Shown here: in pieces, positions 51,058-60,650 of the stretch
How the letters are laid out: each line of letters opens with the position of its first letter
Position numbering within the stretch: position 1 is the first letter of the stretch
Assembly (NCBI RefSeq): GCF_024347315.1
Contig: NZ_AP025460.1
Span: 1,612,001-1,676,000 of the forward strand
Reading direction: 5' to 3'
Length of the DNA stretch: 64,000 bases
DNA from: Vibrio atlanticus
GTDB taxonomy: Bacteria > Pseudomonadota > Gammaproteobacteria > Enterobacterales > Vibrionaceae
The notes under the pieces: model-generated
Databases searched by the model: none
What the model was told of the DNA's origin: nothing
Seen by the model: only the letters and a program-made list of their open reading frames with translations
Position numbers and translations under genes: made by a program

Positions 51058-51537
51058 ATGGTAAAGCCTTGGTATAAACAGTTTTGGCCGTGGTTCTTAA
51101 TCGCGTTGCCAGCGACAGTAGTTATTTGGACCATCATGACGGTTATTGTGTTCACACAGAACTCTGTAGACCTAGTGACTGAGGATTACTATAAAAAAGG
51201 AAAAGGCATTAATGTCGATATTTCAAAAGTAAATATTGCAAAGGAACTCGGCCTTTCAGCTTCAGTTAACGAGAAAGGTAACTCCGTTATCATTACTCTT
51301 GAGAAAGGTAAACTCGATCACTTCCCTGCGATTAACGCAATGTTTGTTCACAGAACACTGCCTGACCGCGATTTTACTCAACTACTGACAGCGGATGCGA
51401 AAGGCAACTACACCATGACTTTGGATCACGAAATGCAAGGACCTTGGTTTATTGAGCTTTCTCCGCATGATTCTGAATGGTTAGTGCAAGGTCGCATGAA
51501 CTTCCCTATTGATACTCCTACTCAACTAACGAATTAA
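51058..51537 (+). CDS. fixH: FixH/CcoH-type cbb3 oxidase assembly protein
   Basis: A 159-residue protein with one N-terminal helix (FWPWFLIALPATVVIWTIMT) and the FixH signature NSVDLVTEDYYKKGKGIN. It helps assemble the cbb3 oxidase in the inner membrane, probably with the copper ATPase that follows five bases later. First gene of the maturation cluster fixH-ccoI-ccoS. Confidence 0.9.
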   Translation: MVKPWYKQFWPWFLIALPATVVIWTIMTVIVFTQNSVDLVTEDYYKKGKGINVDISKVNIAKELGLSASVNEKGNSVIITLEKGKLDHFPAINAMFVHRTLPDRDFTQLLTADAKGNYTMTLDHEMQGPWFIELSPHDSEWLVQGRMNFPIDTPTQLTN

Positions 51538-51542
51538 AGCTT

Positions 51543-53915
51543 ATGTGTGAATCCTGTTATCACTGCGGTGAAGATGTACCAGCGGAAACGGATTTTAAAG
51601 TAGAAATCTTAGGGTCGGTTCGACCGATGTGTTGTCCGGGTTGCGAAACCGTAGCCCAGACAATCATAGATAGTGGTTTGGTTTCTTATTACCAATACCG
51701 TACTGCTCCTGCTGAAAAAGCCGATCTGGTGCCAGAGCAGCTTCTGGCACTGAGTCATTACGACAATGAAGATGTTCAATTGGAGTTCGTCCGTAACTCC
51801 GAAAACACCTCCGAGGTGACATTGTCACTAGATGGTGTCTCTTGTGCGGCTTGTGCTTGGCTTATTGAGAAGCAAGTTTCTTCAAAGCTTGGCGTTGTGA
51901 GTATTCGTGTTAATACCACGACTAACCGTGCCCTGCTTAGCTGGGACAACACTCAGGCCAAACTGAGCGAGTTGCTATCCGCGATTCATAGGTTGGGCTA
52001 CAAAGCCGCACCATTCGAGGCTGACCAACAAGAAGCCGCTTATCATCGTTCGATGAAAAATTACCTTTATCGTCTTGGTGTCGCGGGTTTAGCGACCATG
52101 CAAGTTATGATGCTAGCCGTGGCGCTTTATCTCGAAGTTTTTGGCAGCCTAGAGCCGGAATTCAAAAGCTACTTTCGTTGGGTGAGCTTAATCTTTGCAA
52201 CACCAGTTCTTCTCTACTCTGCATTACCTTTCTATATTAACGCTTGGCGTAGTATCAAAGGCCGAACATTGGGCATGGATGTACCCGTGTCGATCGCTCT
52301 GTTGTTTGCCTACGTTGCTAGTTTGGTGGCGACGGTAACCGAAAAAGGCGAAGTGTTCTTTGAATCTATCTCGATGTTCACCTTCTTCCTATTACTGGGG
52401 CGTTTCCTTGAAATGCGCGCTCGTCGTAAAGCAGCCGCCGCGAGTGGTAACCTGCTTAAGCTGGTTCCAGCTATGGCGACAACATTAGATGGTGAACAAG
52501 TTCCAGTTAAAACATTGAAAGTCGGCGACCAGATTCGGGTTCTACCCGGTGAGCATATCCCTGCGGATGGTAAAGTACTGTCTGGTAGAGTTCATATTGA
52601 TGAATCGATGCTGACTGGCGAATCGATTCATGTGGTTAAGAATGAAGGCGATACCGTCTTTGCTGGTACATTGAATGGTGATGAATCGTTTGAATTGGAA
52701 GTGATGACGTCTAAAGCGGATTCCGTGATTTCCAATATCGTTCGCCTTCAGGATGAAGCGCAACTGTCTAAGCCTCGCATCGCAGAGATTGCCGATGTGG
52801 TTGCTCGATACTTTGTTGCTGTGATTCTGGTTATCTCGTTCGGCACTTGGTTTTACTGGCACCAAACACGTCCAGAAGATGCTTTCTGGATTATGCTCTC
52901 GGTACTTGTTGCGACATGTCCTTGTGCTCTATCGCTTGCAACACCGACAGCCATCACCTGCTCAACTTCTCGTATGGGTAATTTCGGTATCTTGCTGCGC
53001 AAAGGCCATGTGTTTGAAACTTTGTGCAAAGTGAATCACTTGATCATAGATAAAACAGGCACGTTGACCGAGGGTGATATTCGTATCAGCCAAGTTGAAA
53101 CCTTCGCAGAACTTGATAAAGACACCTGTTTGAAAGTAGCGGCGAGCCTAGAGCAACATGCTAACCACCCTATCGCGAAAGCGTTCAAGACTCATCTTTC
53201 TGATGATATCGAAGTAGAGTCTGTCAATAACGTAATTGGCTCTGGTATCACTGGTGAGTGGAATGGACAAGAAGTCGCTATCGGCAGCTGTGAATTCATT
53301 CTTGGTGATGCACAAACATCGGAAAGCAATGGTATTTACTTGTCGATGTCTGGTCGACATATTGCAACATTCACTTATGAAGATCCAATTCGTAAAGAAA
53401 GTATCGAGTTTATTAAAAAGTTCAAAGAAGCGGGAATCAAAACCACGCTGCTGACTGGCGATTCTTTGATTAACGCGAAACCTGTTGCTGAAGAGATCGG
53501 CATTACTGACATTGTTGCTAACGCGAAGCCGGAAGATAAACTGGCTTATTTAAACTCTAGAGACGCTAGTGACATCACCATGATGGTTGGTGACGGTATT
53601 AACGATGCGCCTATTCTTGCAGGTGCACACCTTTCGGTTGCTATGGGCGGCGGTACCGACGTGGCGAAAGCCTCTGCGGATATGGTGTTATTGGGTGACA
53701 AACTCGATAGATTACTTAAATCACGAACATTAGCGCTTAAAACGCGTAAGATAATCCGTGAAAACTTAGCGTGGTCGTTGGGGTATAACTTACTTATTCT
53801 TCCATTGGCTGTCGCAGGTTTGGTTGCTCCATACATTGCCGTTGTTGGCATGTCTGCTAGCTCTATTATTGTTGTGTCTAACTCGTTAAGGCTTTTAAAA
53901 GAGCAAGGTAAATAA
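51543..53915 (+). CDS. ccoI: Copper-exporting P-type ATPase CcoI (FixI) for oxidase maturation
   Basis: A 790-residue P1B ATPase. Order: N-terminal cysteine motifs (CESCYHCG, CCPGCETV), an HMA-like domain with CAACAWLIE, eight helices, the ion-site CPCALSLATP, phosphorylation motif DKTGTLTEG, and GDGINDAP. The CPC type transports Cu+. CcoI/FixI ATPases deliver copper to the CuB site of cbb3 oxidase. It shares its stop-start junction with ccoS. Confidence 0.93.
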   Translation: MCESCYHCGEDVPAETDFKVEILGSVRPMCCPGCETVAQTIIDSGLVSYYQYRTAPAEKADLVPEQLLALSHYDNEDVQLEFVRNSENTSEVTLSLDGVSCAACAWLIEKQVSSKLGVVSIRVNTTTNRALLSWDNTQAKLSELLSAIHRLGYKAAPFEADQQEAAYHRSMKNYLYRLGVAGLATMQVMMLAVALYLEVFGSLEPEFKSYFRWVSLIFATPVLLYSALPFYINAWRSIKGRTLGMDVPVSIALLFAYVASLVATVTEKGEVFFESISMFTFFLLLGRFLEMRARRKAAAASGNLLKLVPAMATTLDGEQVPVKTLKVGDQIRVLPGEHIPADGKVLSGRVHIDESMLTGESIHVVKNEGDTVFAGTLNGDESFELEVMTSKADSVISNIVRLQDEAQLSKPRIAEIADVVARYFVAVILVISFGTWFYWHQTRPEDAFWIMLSVLVATCPCALSLATPTAITCSTSRMGNFGILLRKGHVFETLCKVNHLIIDKTGTLTEGDIRISQVETFAELDKDTCLKVAASLEQHANHPIAKAFKTHLSDDIEVESVNNVIGSGITGEWNGQEVAIGSCEFILGDAQTSESNGIYLSMSGRHIATFTYEDPIRKESIEFIKKFKEAGIKTTLLTGDSLINAKPVAEEIGITDIVANAKPEDKLAYLNSRDASDITMMVGDGINDAPILAGAHLSVAMGGGTDVAKASADMVLLGDKLDRLLKSRTLALKTRKIIRENLAWSLGYNLLILPLAVAGLVAPYIAVVGMSASSIIVVSNSLRLLKEQGK

Positions 53916-54151
53916 TGGAAAGTTTATACATACTTATTCCAATTGCGATCGTACTAGTGTGCATCGCTGTCGGTATCTTTCTGTGGGCAGTTAAGAGTGA
54001 GCAGTTTGAAGACCTTGAGCGTCAAGGCCACAACATCCTGTTTGATGAAGACACTAATGCTCTTCACCATTCTGATAGTAAACCTGTTAAGAACGAGAAA
54101 GCTAACGTAGAAAGCCAAACTAACTTAGACAAAAAGAACGATGACGCCTGA
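53915..54151 (+). CDS. ccoS: CcoS/FixS cbb3 oxidase maturation protein
   Basis: A 78-residue protein with one helix (LYILIPIAIVLVCIAVGIFLW in part) and the FixS motif AVKSEQFEDLERQGHNILFD. It is needed for cofactor insertion into CcoN. The charged tail (from about 50) is variable. Overlaps ccoI by one base and the following gene by 11. Confidence 0.9.
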   Translation: MESLYILIPIAIVLVCIAVGIFLWAVKSEQFEDLERQGHNILFDEDTNALHHSDSKPVKNEKANVESQTNLDKKNDDA

Positions 54152-54815
54152 TTGGATCGGAGCCTTTGTTGTTGGGTTGATCGGCGCAGGTCACTGCATG
54201 GGAATGTGTGGTGGCATTGCGTCGCTTCTTTCAATTGGAAACAGTAAACCTTCCCCTGTCATTCCCCTGCTTTATAACCTAGGACGCTTGCTAAGCTATG
54301 CCGTGATTGGCGGTGTGATTGGCGGTGCAATTTCTTCTATAGGTCAGCTAAGCGATTTTAACGCTCTGCTAGGTTGGCTTCGATTATTTGCTGCTGGCTT
54401 TATGATCGTCTTAGGTTTGTATATTGGCAAATGGTGGTTCGGCTTGTTGTTTTTTGAAAAAGTCGGACAAAAACTATGGCGCTATATCTCTCCTGTCGGT
54501 AAATCATTTCTACCATTGAAGCATCCTAGTCACGCTCTACCATTTGGTTTCATTTGGGGGTGGTTACCATGTGGCCTTGTTTATTCTATGCTTACATGGG
54601 CGGCCGTATCAGGAAGTTGGTATAACGGAGCGGGGATCATGCTTGCTTTCGGTTTAGGAACCCTCCCTGCGATGCTCACGGTTGGAATGGGGGCAAATTT
54701 CCTCAAAAAACTGCAACAAGCTGACTTATTTCGTCAGTTTGGTGCAATTTTAATCCTCATTTACGGCTTCTATACCGGTTATATGGCGCTACAGCTTATT
54801 ATTTATACCGTATAG
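54141..54815 (+). CDS. SafE/TauE-like (UreH/DsbD-type) membrane protein
   Basis: A 224-residue protein with six or so helices and the motif GAGHCMGMCGGIASLLSIG near the N-terminus, then FGFIWGWLPCGLVYSMLTWA. It has the sulfite exporter TauE/SafE (DsbD_2-like) pattern with paired cysteines, as found in cbb3 maturation clusters of proteobacteria. Probably handles copper or thiol reduction at the membrane (inference). It is encoded between ccoS and fnr. Confidence 0.82.
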   Translation: MTPDWIGAFVVGLIGAGHCMGMCGGIASLLSIGNSKPSPVIPLLYNLGRLLSYAVIGGVIGGAISSIGQLSDFNALLGWLRLFAAGFMIVLGLYIGKWWFGLLFFEKVGQKLWRYISPVGKSFLPLKHPSHALPFGFIWGWLPCGLVYSMLTWAAVSGSWYNGAGIMLAFGLGTLPAMLTVGMGANFLKKLQQADLFRQFGAILILIYGFYTGYMALQLIIYTV

Positions 54816-54871
54816 CAGCGTCTTTAATCCGGTTTTTTTACTACCCTTTAGGATTAAGGAATGCTAAAATA

Positions 54872-54885
54872 TTGACGTATATCAA
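54872..54885. promoter_or_regulatory. FNR box in front of fnr
   Basis: TTGACGTATATCAA matches TTGAT-N4-ATCAA with one mismatch. It ends 16 bp before the fnr ATG, so bound FNR would block transcription, giving negative autoregulation as in E. coli. Confidence 0.8.
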
Positions 54886-54901
54886 ATAGTGAAAGATTGT
54901 T

Positions 54902-55648
54902 ATGATTTCTGAAAAGCCTGTGACGAAACGTGTTCAGTCTGGTGGCTGTGCGATCCATTGCCAGGATTGTAGTATTAGCCAGCTCTGTATTCCGTTTACT
55001 TTGAATGAATCTGAACTCGATCAACTTGATCAGATCATTGAGAGAAAAAAGCCTATTCAAAAAGGCCAAGAGTTATTTAAAGCCGGTGACGAGCTTAAAT
55101 CTCTATACGCTATTCGCTCTGGAACGATCAAGAGCTACACGATTACCGAGCAAGGTGATGAGCAAATTACTGCATTCCACCTAGCGGGCGATCTTGTTGG
55201 CTTCGATGCGATTACTGGTGACATGCACCCTAGTTTCGCACAAGCGTTAGAAACTTCTATGGTCTGTGAAATTCCATACGAAATTCTAGACGACCTATCA
55301 GGCAAAATGCCTAAATTGCGTCAGCAAATTATGCGTCTGATGAGTAATGAGATTAAAGGTGACCAAGAAATGATTCTGCTTCTTTCTAAGAAGAACGCGG
55401 AAGAGCGTCTTGCTGCATTCCTTTACAACCTTTCTACTCGTTTCTCTCAACGTGGCTTCAGCCCACGTGAGTTTCGCCTAACGATGACTCGTGGCGATAT
55501 TGGTAACTACCTTGGTTTGACTGTTGAAACAATTAGCCGTCTTTTAGGTCGCTTCCAAAAAGCAGACATCTTGAGCGTTAAAGGCAAATATATCACTATC
55601 GAAGATCACGATGCGTTGATGGAACTTGCTGGCGTTTCAAAAGAATAG
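54902..55648 (+). CDS. fnr: Oxygen-sensing regulator FNR
   Basis: A 248-residue CRP/FNR regulator. The iron-sulfur ligands lie at Cys16, 20, 23 and 29 ([14 protein letters not shown]), with the second-half cysteine in [10 protein letters not shown]. The cNMP-type barrel is followed by a helix-turn-helix with recognition helix [15 protein letters not shown]. As an anaerobic dimer it binds TTGAT-N4-ATCAA. Downstream of the cbb3 maturation genes and upstream of uspE, the same order as E. coli fnr-uspE. Confidence 0.97.
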   Translation: MISEKPVTKRVQSGGCAIHCQDCSISQLCIPFTLNESELDQLDQIIERKKPIQKGQELFKAGDELKSLYAIRSGTIKSYTITEQGDEQITAFHLAGDLVGFDAITGDMHPSFAQALETSMVCEIPYEILDDLSGKMPKLRQQIMRLMSNEIKGDQEMILLLSKKNAEERLAAFLYNLSTRFSQRGFSPREFRLTMTRGDIGNYLGLTVETISRLLGRFQKADILSVKGKYITIEDHDALMELAGVSKE

Positions 55649-55780
55649 TCTAGATATCAATGATGTAGTTCAATAATGAGCTACATCATGTTTCTCTCTT
55701 AAAACCTCTTATATTTCTCTTATTCTCTCCATAACTACGCTACATTATTTATATGTTCGGTCTGAAAAGTAGGCTTAGTT

Positions 55781-56731
55781 ATGAGTATCTATAACAAAAT
55801 TTTAGTTGTCGCAGACATTAATCACGATGAGCAACCTGCTCTAGTTCGTGCTATCCAACTTGCCAAGAAAAGCACATCAACAAGCCACATCACTTTCTTT
55901 TTATCGATCTACGATTTCTCGTATGACATGACATCTATGCTCTCTGTCGATGAAAGAGACGCAATGCGTAAAGGCGTAATTCATCAGCGTGAAATTTGGA
56001 TGAATAAAGTGGCGGCTCCTTACCTTGATGATTCCATTGAATTTAACGTTCAAGTGGTTTGGCATAACCGCCCGTATGAAGCGATCATTGCAGAGGTTTA
56101 CAGTGGCGAGCATGACATCCTAATCAAAGGTACGCGTAAGCACGACACCTTAGAATCTGTCATCTTTACTCCTACCGACTGGCACTTATTGAGAAAATGC
56201 CCTAGCCCAGTGCTATTGGTTAAAAATGATTTCTGGCCAGAACACGCGAAGATTTACGCTTCAGTCCATGTTGGCTCTGAAACCGAAGCTCACTTAGAGC
56301 TCAATGATACGATGGTCGACAGGTTACTTGAAATCACAGGTCGTTTAGATGCTGAGCCGCTATTGGTAAACGCCTACCCGGTGACACCTGCTAATATCAC
56401 AATCGAGCTGCCAGAGTTTGACCCAACCTCTTATACTGACGCGGTTCGTGGTCATCACTTAACAGCGATGAAAGCGTTGCGCCAGAAACACGGTATGAGT
56501 GAAGAGCAAACTGTTGTTGAGCAAGGCTTGCCAGAAGATGTTATTCCTCGTGTCGCGTCTGAAAACAACGCTGCTATGGTGATTCTAGGTACAACCGGCC
56601 GTACTGGATTATCTGCCGTGTTTATTGGTAATACTGCGGAACATGTAATCGACAAGATTAACTGTGACGTACTTGCTCTTAAACCGTCGGGTTACGTCAG
56701 TCCACTTGATCCCAATTTGTCTATAGGTTAA
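55781..56731 (+). CDS. uspE: Tandem-domain universal stress protein UspE
   Basis: A 316-residue protein with two Usp domains (about 1-155 and 160-305). The second domain contains VILGTTGRTGLSAVFIGNTA, a nucleotide-binding-like GxxG motif; the first has ILIKGTRKHDTLESVIF. Length and neighbour (fnr) match UspE, linked in other bacteria to stress survival and aggregation. Monocistronic, with a strong terminator. Confidence 0.93.
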   Translation: MSIYNKILVVADINHDEQPALVRAIQLAKKSTSTSHITFFLSIYDFSYDMTSMLSVDERDAMRKGVIHQREIWMNKVAAPYLDDSIEFNVQVVWHNRPYEAIIAEVYSGEHDILIKGTRKHDTLESVIFTPTDWHLLRKCPSPVLLVKNDFWPEHAKIYASVHVGSETEAHLELNDTMVDRLLEITGRLDAEPLLVNAYPVTPANITIELPEFDPTSYTDAVRGHHLTAMKALRQKHGMSEEQTVVEQGLPEDVIPRVASENNAAMVILGTTGRTGLSAVFIGNTAEHVIDKINCDVLALKPSGYVSPLDPNLSIG

Positions 56732-56760
56732 TACCTTATAGCTGATTTAAAATCATAAAA

Positions 56761-56795
56761 AAACGCCTCAAGCACTGCTTGAGGCGTTTTTATTT
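56761..56795. terminator. Strong terminator after uspE
   Basis: A 13-bp perfect stem, AAACGCCTCAAGC-ACT-GCTTGAGGCGTTT, followed by TTTATTT; the other strand also carries T-rich flank, so it can act in both directions. Confidence 0.92.
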
Positions 56796-56841
56796 ATCTA
56801 GAGCTTCCGCCATTCCAAATACAGAATCGCGAATATCTCGT

Positions 56842-57005
56842 TATACCAATCACAGTAAGTAAGTGATAATAAATAGCGCAGGAAAAATGCTTGAGAACAA
56901 GGCAGAAATTTTCGATAAGTAGTTATTCTACAATCAAAATTTCTAACGATGTTATCGAGTGTTTTAACCAGCTAGGATGAACAGTTATTTACTACGATTG
57001 GTATT
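56842..57005. repeat. MITE-like element with terminal inverted repeats
   Basis: About 164 bp bounded by ATACCAATC (56843-56851) and GATTGGTAT (56996-57004). The inverted similarity extends to about 23 bases with four mismatches (AGTAAGTAA against AGTAAATAA). The inside has no gene. Non-coding repeats with ATACCAATC ends are familiar from Vibrio intergenic regions. Its right end reaches the ttcA stop codon. Confidence 0.7.
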
Positions 57006-57897
57006 ATACGTTAGTCACGTCGATGAACATTGACTCATCGATATTTGATGAGGAAATTTCAGCTTCTTCGAATTCGTAGGCCTTGCGATCTTCACTACGG
57101 TCTAGTGGAAGGTTTACGAAATCAAACAGTTCTCGGTCAGCCAGTTGGCTTGGACTTACGTTCTGAATTGACTTGAAGATCTTCTCAACACGACCTGGCG
57201 TTTTCTTATCCCAATCAATCAACATCGCTTTAATATTCTGGCGCTGTAGGTTCTCTTGAGAGCCACACAGGTTACAAGGAATGATTGGGAAATCTAGGTG
57301 CTCTGCGTATTGGATTAAGTCCGTTTCACGACAATAAGTCAGTGGACGAATAACAACGTTACGGCCATCATCAGAACGCAATTTTGGCGGCATTGCTTTC
57401 AAGCGTGCACCGTGGAACATGTTCAGGAACATCGTCTCAACAATATCGTCTAGGTGGTGGCCAAGAGCAATCTTAGTCGCCCCTATTTTCTCTGCAAACG
57501 AGTACAAAGTACCACGACGAAGACGAGAACATAGACCACAAGTTGTTTTACCCTCTGGCACTTTCTCTTTAACTACGGAGTAAGTATCTTTATCTACGAT
57601 GTAGTAAGGAATGTTCAGAGTTTCGAAGTACTCAGGAAGAATGTGCTCAGGAAAGCCAGGTTGTTTTTGGTCTAGGTTTACGGCAACAACATCGAATTTG
57701 ATAGGTGCTGCTTCCCGTAAACGTAGCAAAATATCTAGCATCGCAAATGAATCTTTACCGCCACTAATGCACGCCATTACTACGTCATTCTCTTCGATCA
57801 TGTTGTAGTCAACGATGGCATTTCCAACATTTCGTCTCAGACGCTTCTGAAGCTTGTTGAATTCAAGTGTTTCTTTTTTATTTTCGTTTTGGTTCAT
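57004..57897 (-). CDS. ttcA: tRNA 2-thiocytidine biosynthesis protein TtcA
   Basis: A 297-residue PP-loop ATPase. The motif [13 protein letters not shown] activates C32 of tRNA; cysteine pairs [12 protein letters not shown] and [12 protein letters not shown] bind the iron-sulfur cluster used for sulfur transfer. ATG 57897 is chosen because family proteins start MNQN-; a GTG four codons upstream is the alternative. The stop codon falls within the end of the MITE-like repeat. Confidence 0.95.
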   Translation of the reverse strand: MNQNENKKETLEFNKLQKRLRRNVGNAIVDYNMIEENDVVMACISGGKDSFAMLDILLRLREAAPIKFDVVAVNLDQKQPGFPEHILPEYFETLNIPYYIVDKDTYSVVKEKVPEGKTTCGLCSRLRRGTLYSFAEKIGATKIALGHHLDDIVETMFLNMFHGARLKAMPPKLRSDDGRNVVIRPLTYCRETDLIQYAEHLDFPIIPCNLCGSQENLQRQNIKAMLIDWDKKTPGRVEKIFKSIQNVSPSQLADRELFDFVNLPLDRSEDRKAYEFEEAEISSSNIDESMFIDVTNV

Positions 57898-58112
57898 TGC
57901 GACTCTCACACCGTCGTATTACCGACTGTAGATTGCTAGTGGGACTGTTTTAGGGCGTGGATTATACGGATTTTTATTTGATGTTGAAATAGTAACGGCA
58001 GGATTAACAAGCTGAGTATTGGAAAGATTCCGCTTCTTTTGTGCTTTAAGCTCTCTAAACGGTTAGATAAACGCGTCTTAACAAATTCGAGGTTTGCATA
58101 GTAGACAAAGAA

Positions 58113-58143
58113 AAGCAGCCTTCTCTAAAAGATCAGGCTGCTT
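58113..58143 (-). terminator. Terminator of DUF2987-like gene
   Basis: On the minus strand AAGCAGCCT and AGGCTGCTT pair over a 13-base loop and are followed by TTCTTTG. Confidence 0.75.
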
Positions 58144-58186
58144 AAGAACTACTTCCTCATAGCGTAGGGAGTGCTTCTAGCTAGAC

Positions 58187-58837
58187 TTATTGCGCGGGAA
58201 TGTACGGTAATACGCGAACCGTGGGCTCTGGTAAAGTGATGCTGTCACTTCCATTCAGCTCTTCTAAGGTGAATTTAGCACGCCCTTCTTTAATTGGGAT
58301 CTGTTTACCGTTAGATAGAGCAATGTTGCCTTCAAGCTTGTCATTGAACTCCAACGTTAACCCTTGGATATTAGGTGTGAACCAGCTAGAGAACATGCCG
58401 CTTACGTCTTCTAGCATCGCTTGCATCTGCGGTAACAGGCTTTCTAGCTGTGTAACTTCAACAGTTTCAGCTAAAGGTTCCTGTGTCATGACAACGAGCG
58501 AATACGCGCACTCTTGTTCTTGGGTTTGTACAAAGATAAGAGGATTTGCTGAGCGCAGGTTTTGATCTACAGGTAGAAGCAGCTCATTCGCAGGAGACAC
58601 TTTTAGCTCTTCGTAGTGCTCTTCTTTCTCCATCCACGCTTTGCTGATGTGACAGGTTTTCTGTGCTTGTTGGTCAACAAAGAACACCGCAACTTTGACA
58701 TCATCGTGCCCTTCTTTGGTGTTGTTTTTCAGCTGAGTATAGAGTTTAGAATACGTGAACATGTATTCTTGCGCCGAAGCTGGAAGAGAAACCCCAAAAC
58801 TTAAAGTGGCTAATAAAGCGAGTGCTGTCTTTTTCAT
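58187..58837 (-). CDS. DUF2987-like secreted protein
   Basis: A 216-residue periplasmic protein with a signal peptide (MKKTALALLATLSFGVSLPA then SAQ). The mature part begins EYMFTYSKLYTQLKNNTKEG, with DVKVAVFFVDQQAQKTCHIS and later TLPEPTVRVLPYIP. It fits the Vibrionaceae DUF2987 family, of unknown function; the family name is from memory. Monocistronic, flanked by terminators. Confidence 0.68.
   Translation of the reverse strand: MKKTALALLATLSFGVSLPASAQEYMFTYSKLYTQLKNNTKEGHDDVKVAVFFVDQQAQKTCHISKAWMEKEEHYEELKVSPANELLLPVDQNLRSANPLIFVQTQEQECAYSLVVMTQEPLAETVEVTQLESLLPQMQAMLEDVSGMFSSWFTPNIQGLTLEFNDKLEGNIALSNGKQIPIKEGRAKFTLEELNGSDSITLPEPTVRVLPYIPAQ
58236..58248. promoter_or_regulatory. matS-like site (12 of 13)
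   Basis: GTGATGCTGTCAC differs from GTGACRNYGTCAC at one base; it is inside the DUF2987-like coding sequence. Confidence 0.4.
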
Positions 58838-58874
58838 TATTATAATCTTGTTGAAGTTGAGCGTTTATAAATAG

Positions 58875-58900
58875 AAAGAGCAGCCAATGAGCTGCTCTTT
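58875..58900 (-). terminator. Terminator of the bax-type operon
   Basis: AAAGAGCAGC (58875-58884) and GCTGCTCTTT (58891-58900) form a 10-bp stem with a six-base loop; the minus-strand flank is CTATTTATAAA, a weak T tract. Confidence 0.65.
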
Positions 58901-58960
58901 TGCGATATTGCTTGGTGTCAAATTGACTAAAGAAGTCAATCAAACGGATATCCAAATGAG

Positions 58961-59809
58961 TTACTTTTCCCAGTATACCTTGTTGTGACGGATCATAGCT
59001 TGTAAATCAGTCACATAGTCTGAACCTCGCTCAGAATATTTTAACAAGCCATTGGTCAATTCGGTCGCCGTTTCTTTGGTTAACAGATCATTACCATTTG
59101 CTGCCAGTTGCGCACGAATGGCTCTTAAATCTGCATAGGCACGGTTACGATTAAGGTTCATGAAGTAACGGTGTACGGATTCTTGGCTTGAAGAAAATGT
59201 TGCCACTTCATGCGAGCTGCCTTCGTTACGTTGTAGCGGAACAAGGCCACAACCTTTGCTGTAACACCAATGTCCGAAATAGTTGTTTGCTTTGGTGGCG
59301 AAACGTGATGTCCCCCAAGCTGATTCATTAGCAGCCTGTGTCAGTACCAGCGCCTCTGGCAGTACGTTGACTCGGTTAAGCATTTCCGCCAACCATGTCT
59401 GTTCTATACCTGTGCTAGGTACCGGTAAGCTGTACAACTTCCCTAACCTTTTCGCATAAGAAATGTCTTCAGAATCAATATTACTTAAACCAGATTCAGA
59501 GAGCTTAGTTAAAAACGCACGTTCTTTGGTGATACGTTTGTTTTCAATCTTGATGCTTGGTCGTAGGAACGAGAAAAACGCGTCTTTTTTCTCGTTTACA
59601 TCCTTAATAGCCGCAAAATTTGGTGCGCTTGAAGCAACAGTCAAGTCATCAAATTGCTCTGCTGAATTAGAGCTCAGTTCTGTCGTACGTCGGCGTTCTT
59701 CTTCTTGGTAAAGGTAAGGGCCAATCAGTGAAATAGAACCCACGATTGCTAGTGTTGTTACTTTGAGCGCAAGAGATTTACTCACGCTGCCTTTGTCGTT
59801 ATTACGCAT
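58961..59809 (-). CDS. Bax-like glucosaminidase-domain protein
   Basis: A 282-residue envelope protein with an N-terminal signal anchor (LALKVTTLAIVGSISLIGPYLY in part). The C-terminal half is a glucosaminidase domain (PEALVLTQAANESAWGTSRF, with catalytic-type glutamate in NESAWG, and NNYFGHWCYSKGCG). It matches the Bax family of predicted peptidoglycan hydrolases. ATG 59809 overlaps the upstream stop by eight bases, so it is translated with the membrane protein gene. The longer upstream frame is low-complexity and unlikely. Confidence 0.82.
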   Translation of the reverse strand: MRNNDKGSVSKSLALKVTTLAIVGSISLIGPYLYQEEERRRTTELSSNSAEQFDDLTVASSAPNFAAIKDVNEKKDAFFSFLRPSIKIENKRITKERAFLTKLSESGLSNIDSEDISYAKRLGKLYSLPVPSTGIEQTWLAEMLNRVNVLPEALVLTQAANESAWGTSRFATKANNYFGHWCYSKGCGLVPLQRNEGSSHEVATFSSSQESVHRYFMNLNRNRAYADLRAIRAQLAANGNDLLTKETATELTNGLLKYSERGSDYVTDLQAMIRHNKVYWEK

Positions 59810-60650
59810 CGAAGACCTGCGGGTTTTTGTTCTTGTTACCATGGCTACTGTTGTTGCCGTTATTGTTACCGCCATCGCTATCGTCATCGCTCATTGGGCG
59901 GTCTGATGCAATTATCTTCAGCTTGATGCCAAACATTTCACGGTAAACGATACCTTTCACGTGGAAGAAGAATGGAAGAACGAAGATCAAGCCAATGCCG
60001 TACATCATCGCAGCAACGATGAACATCAGCATAACCATTAGGTATATAGACGCGACTACGAAGATCTTCTTATTTACTGCTCTTAGAGAAAGTAACAGCG
60101 ATTGCATCGGTGGAACTTTTTTATCACAAATCAGCAGAATTGAGTTGCTGAACGCAAGTGAGAAGTAGATAGACAGAAATGGCAGAATCATACCAGCGAT
60201 GCCTTGAAGCATTAGGCTGAACAAAGTCACTAGAATGACGGGGATCGTAAACTGTAAACCTTTGCCTATGTGGCGCACTTTAGTTTGAAGACCTGCAGCA
60301 TGGCTCATTGCCATTAAACAGATGCCGGCATAGATAGGTGCACTGACGACTTCATAGCTAAAATTCGCAATGAAAATCGATTCAACGATCTGGGGTGTAA
60401 AGGCCTCAGGGTCGATTACCGCATCTAAGATAACTGCAGGGTCACCAAGTTGCAGTTTTAGTGCGATATAAAAGATAGCCAATTGTACGAACATCAGCGC
60501 AACAATCGCAGGGGAAAACGAAAGAAAGTGACTTATCGTATGTTTCCAAGCCTCTTGGAATACAGCCGTTGCTTTGAGCTCATAATCGCCGGAAAGTGCA
60601 CGGTCGATACTACCGCCCAAATTAAAATCTTTTTCGATGTCGTTGTTCAT
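59802..60650 (-). CDS. Uncharacterised polytopic membrane protein
   Basis: A 282-residue protein with about five or six helices (FSPAIVALMFVQLAIFYIAL, GLQFTIPVILVTLFSLMLQG, VVASIYLMVMLMFIVAAMMY). The C-terminal tail is Asn/Gly-rich and low complexity (SDGGNNNGNNSSHGNKNK). The N-terminus contains ELKATAVFQEAWKHT. Coupled to the bax-like gene, so a role in the envelope or wall is suggested. ATG 60650 is taken over an upstream TTG. Confidence 0.7.
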   Translation of the reverse strand: MNNDIEKDFNLGGSIDRALSGDYELKATAVFQEAWKHTISHFLSFSPAIVALMFVQLAIFYIALKLQLGDPAVILDAVIDPEAFTPQIVESIFIANFSYEVVSAPIYAGICLMAMSHAAGLQTKVRHIGKGLQFTIPVILVTLFSLMLQGIAGMILPFLSIYFSLAFSNSILLICDKKVPPMQSLLLSLRAVNKKIFVVASIYLMVMLMFIVAAMMYGIGLIFVLPFFFHVKGIVYREMFGIKLKIIASDRPMSDDDSDGGNNNGNNSSHGNKNKNPQVFDA

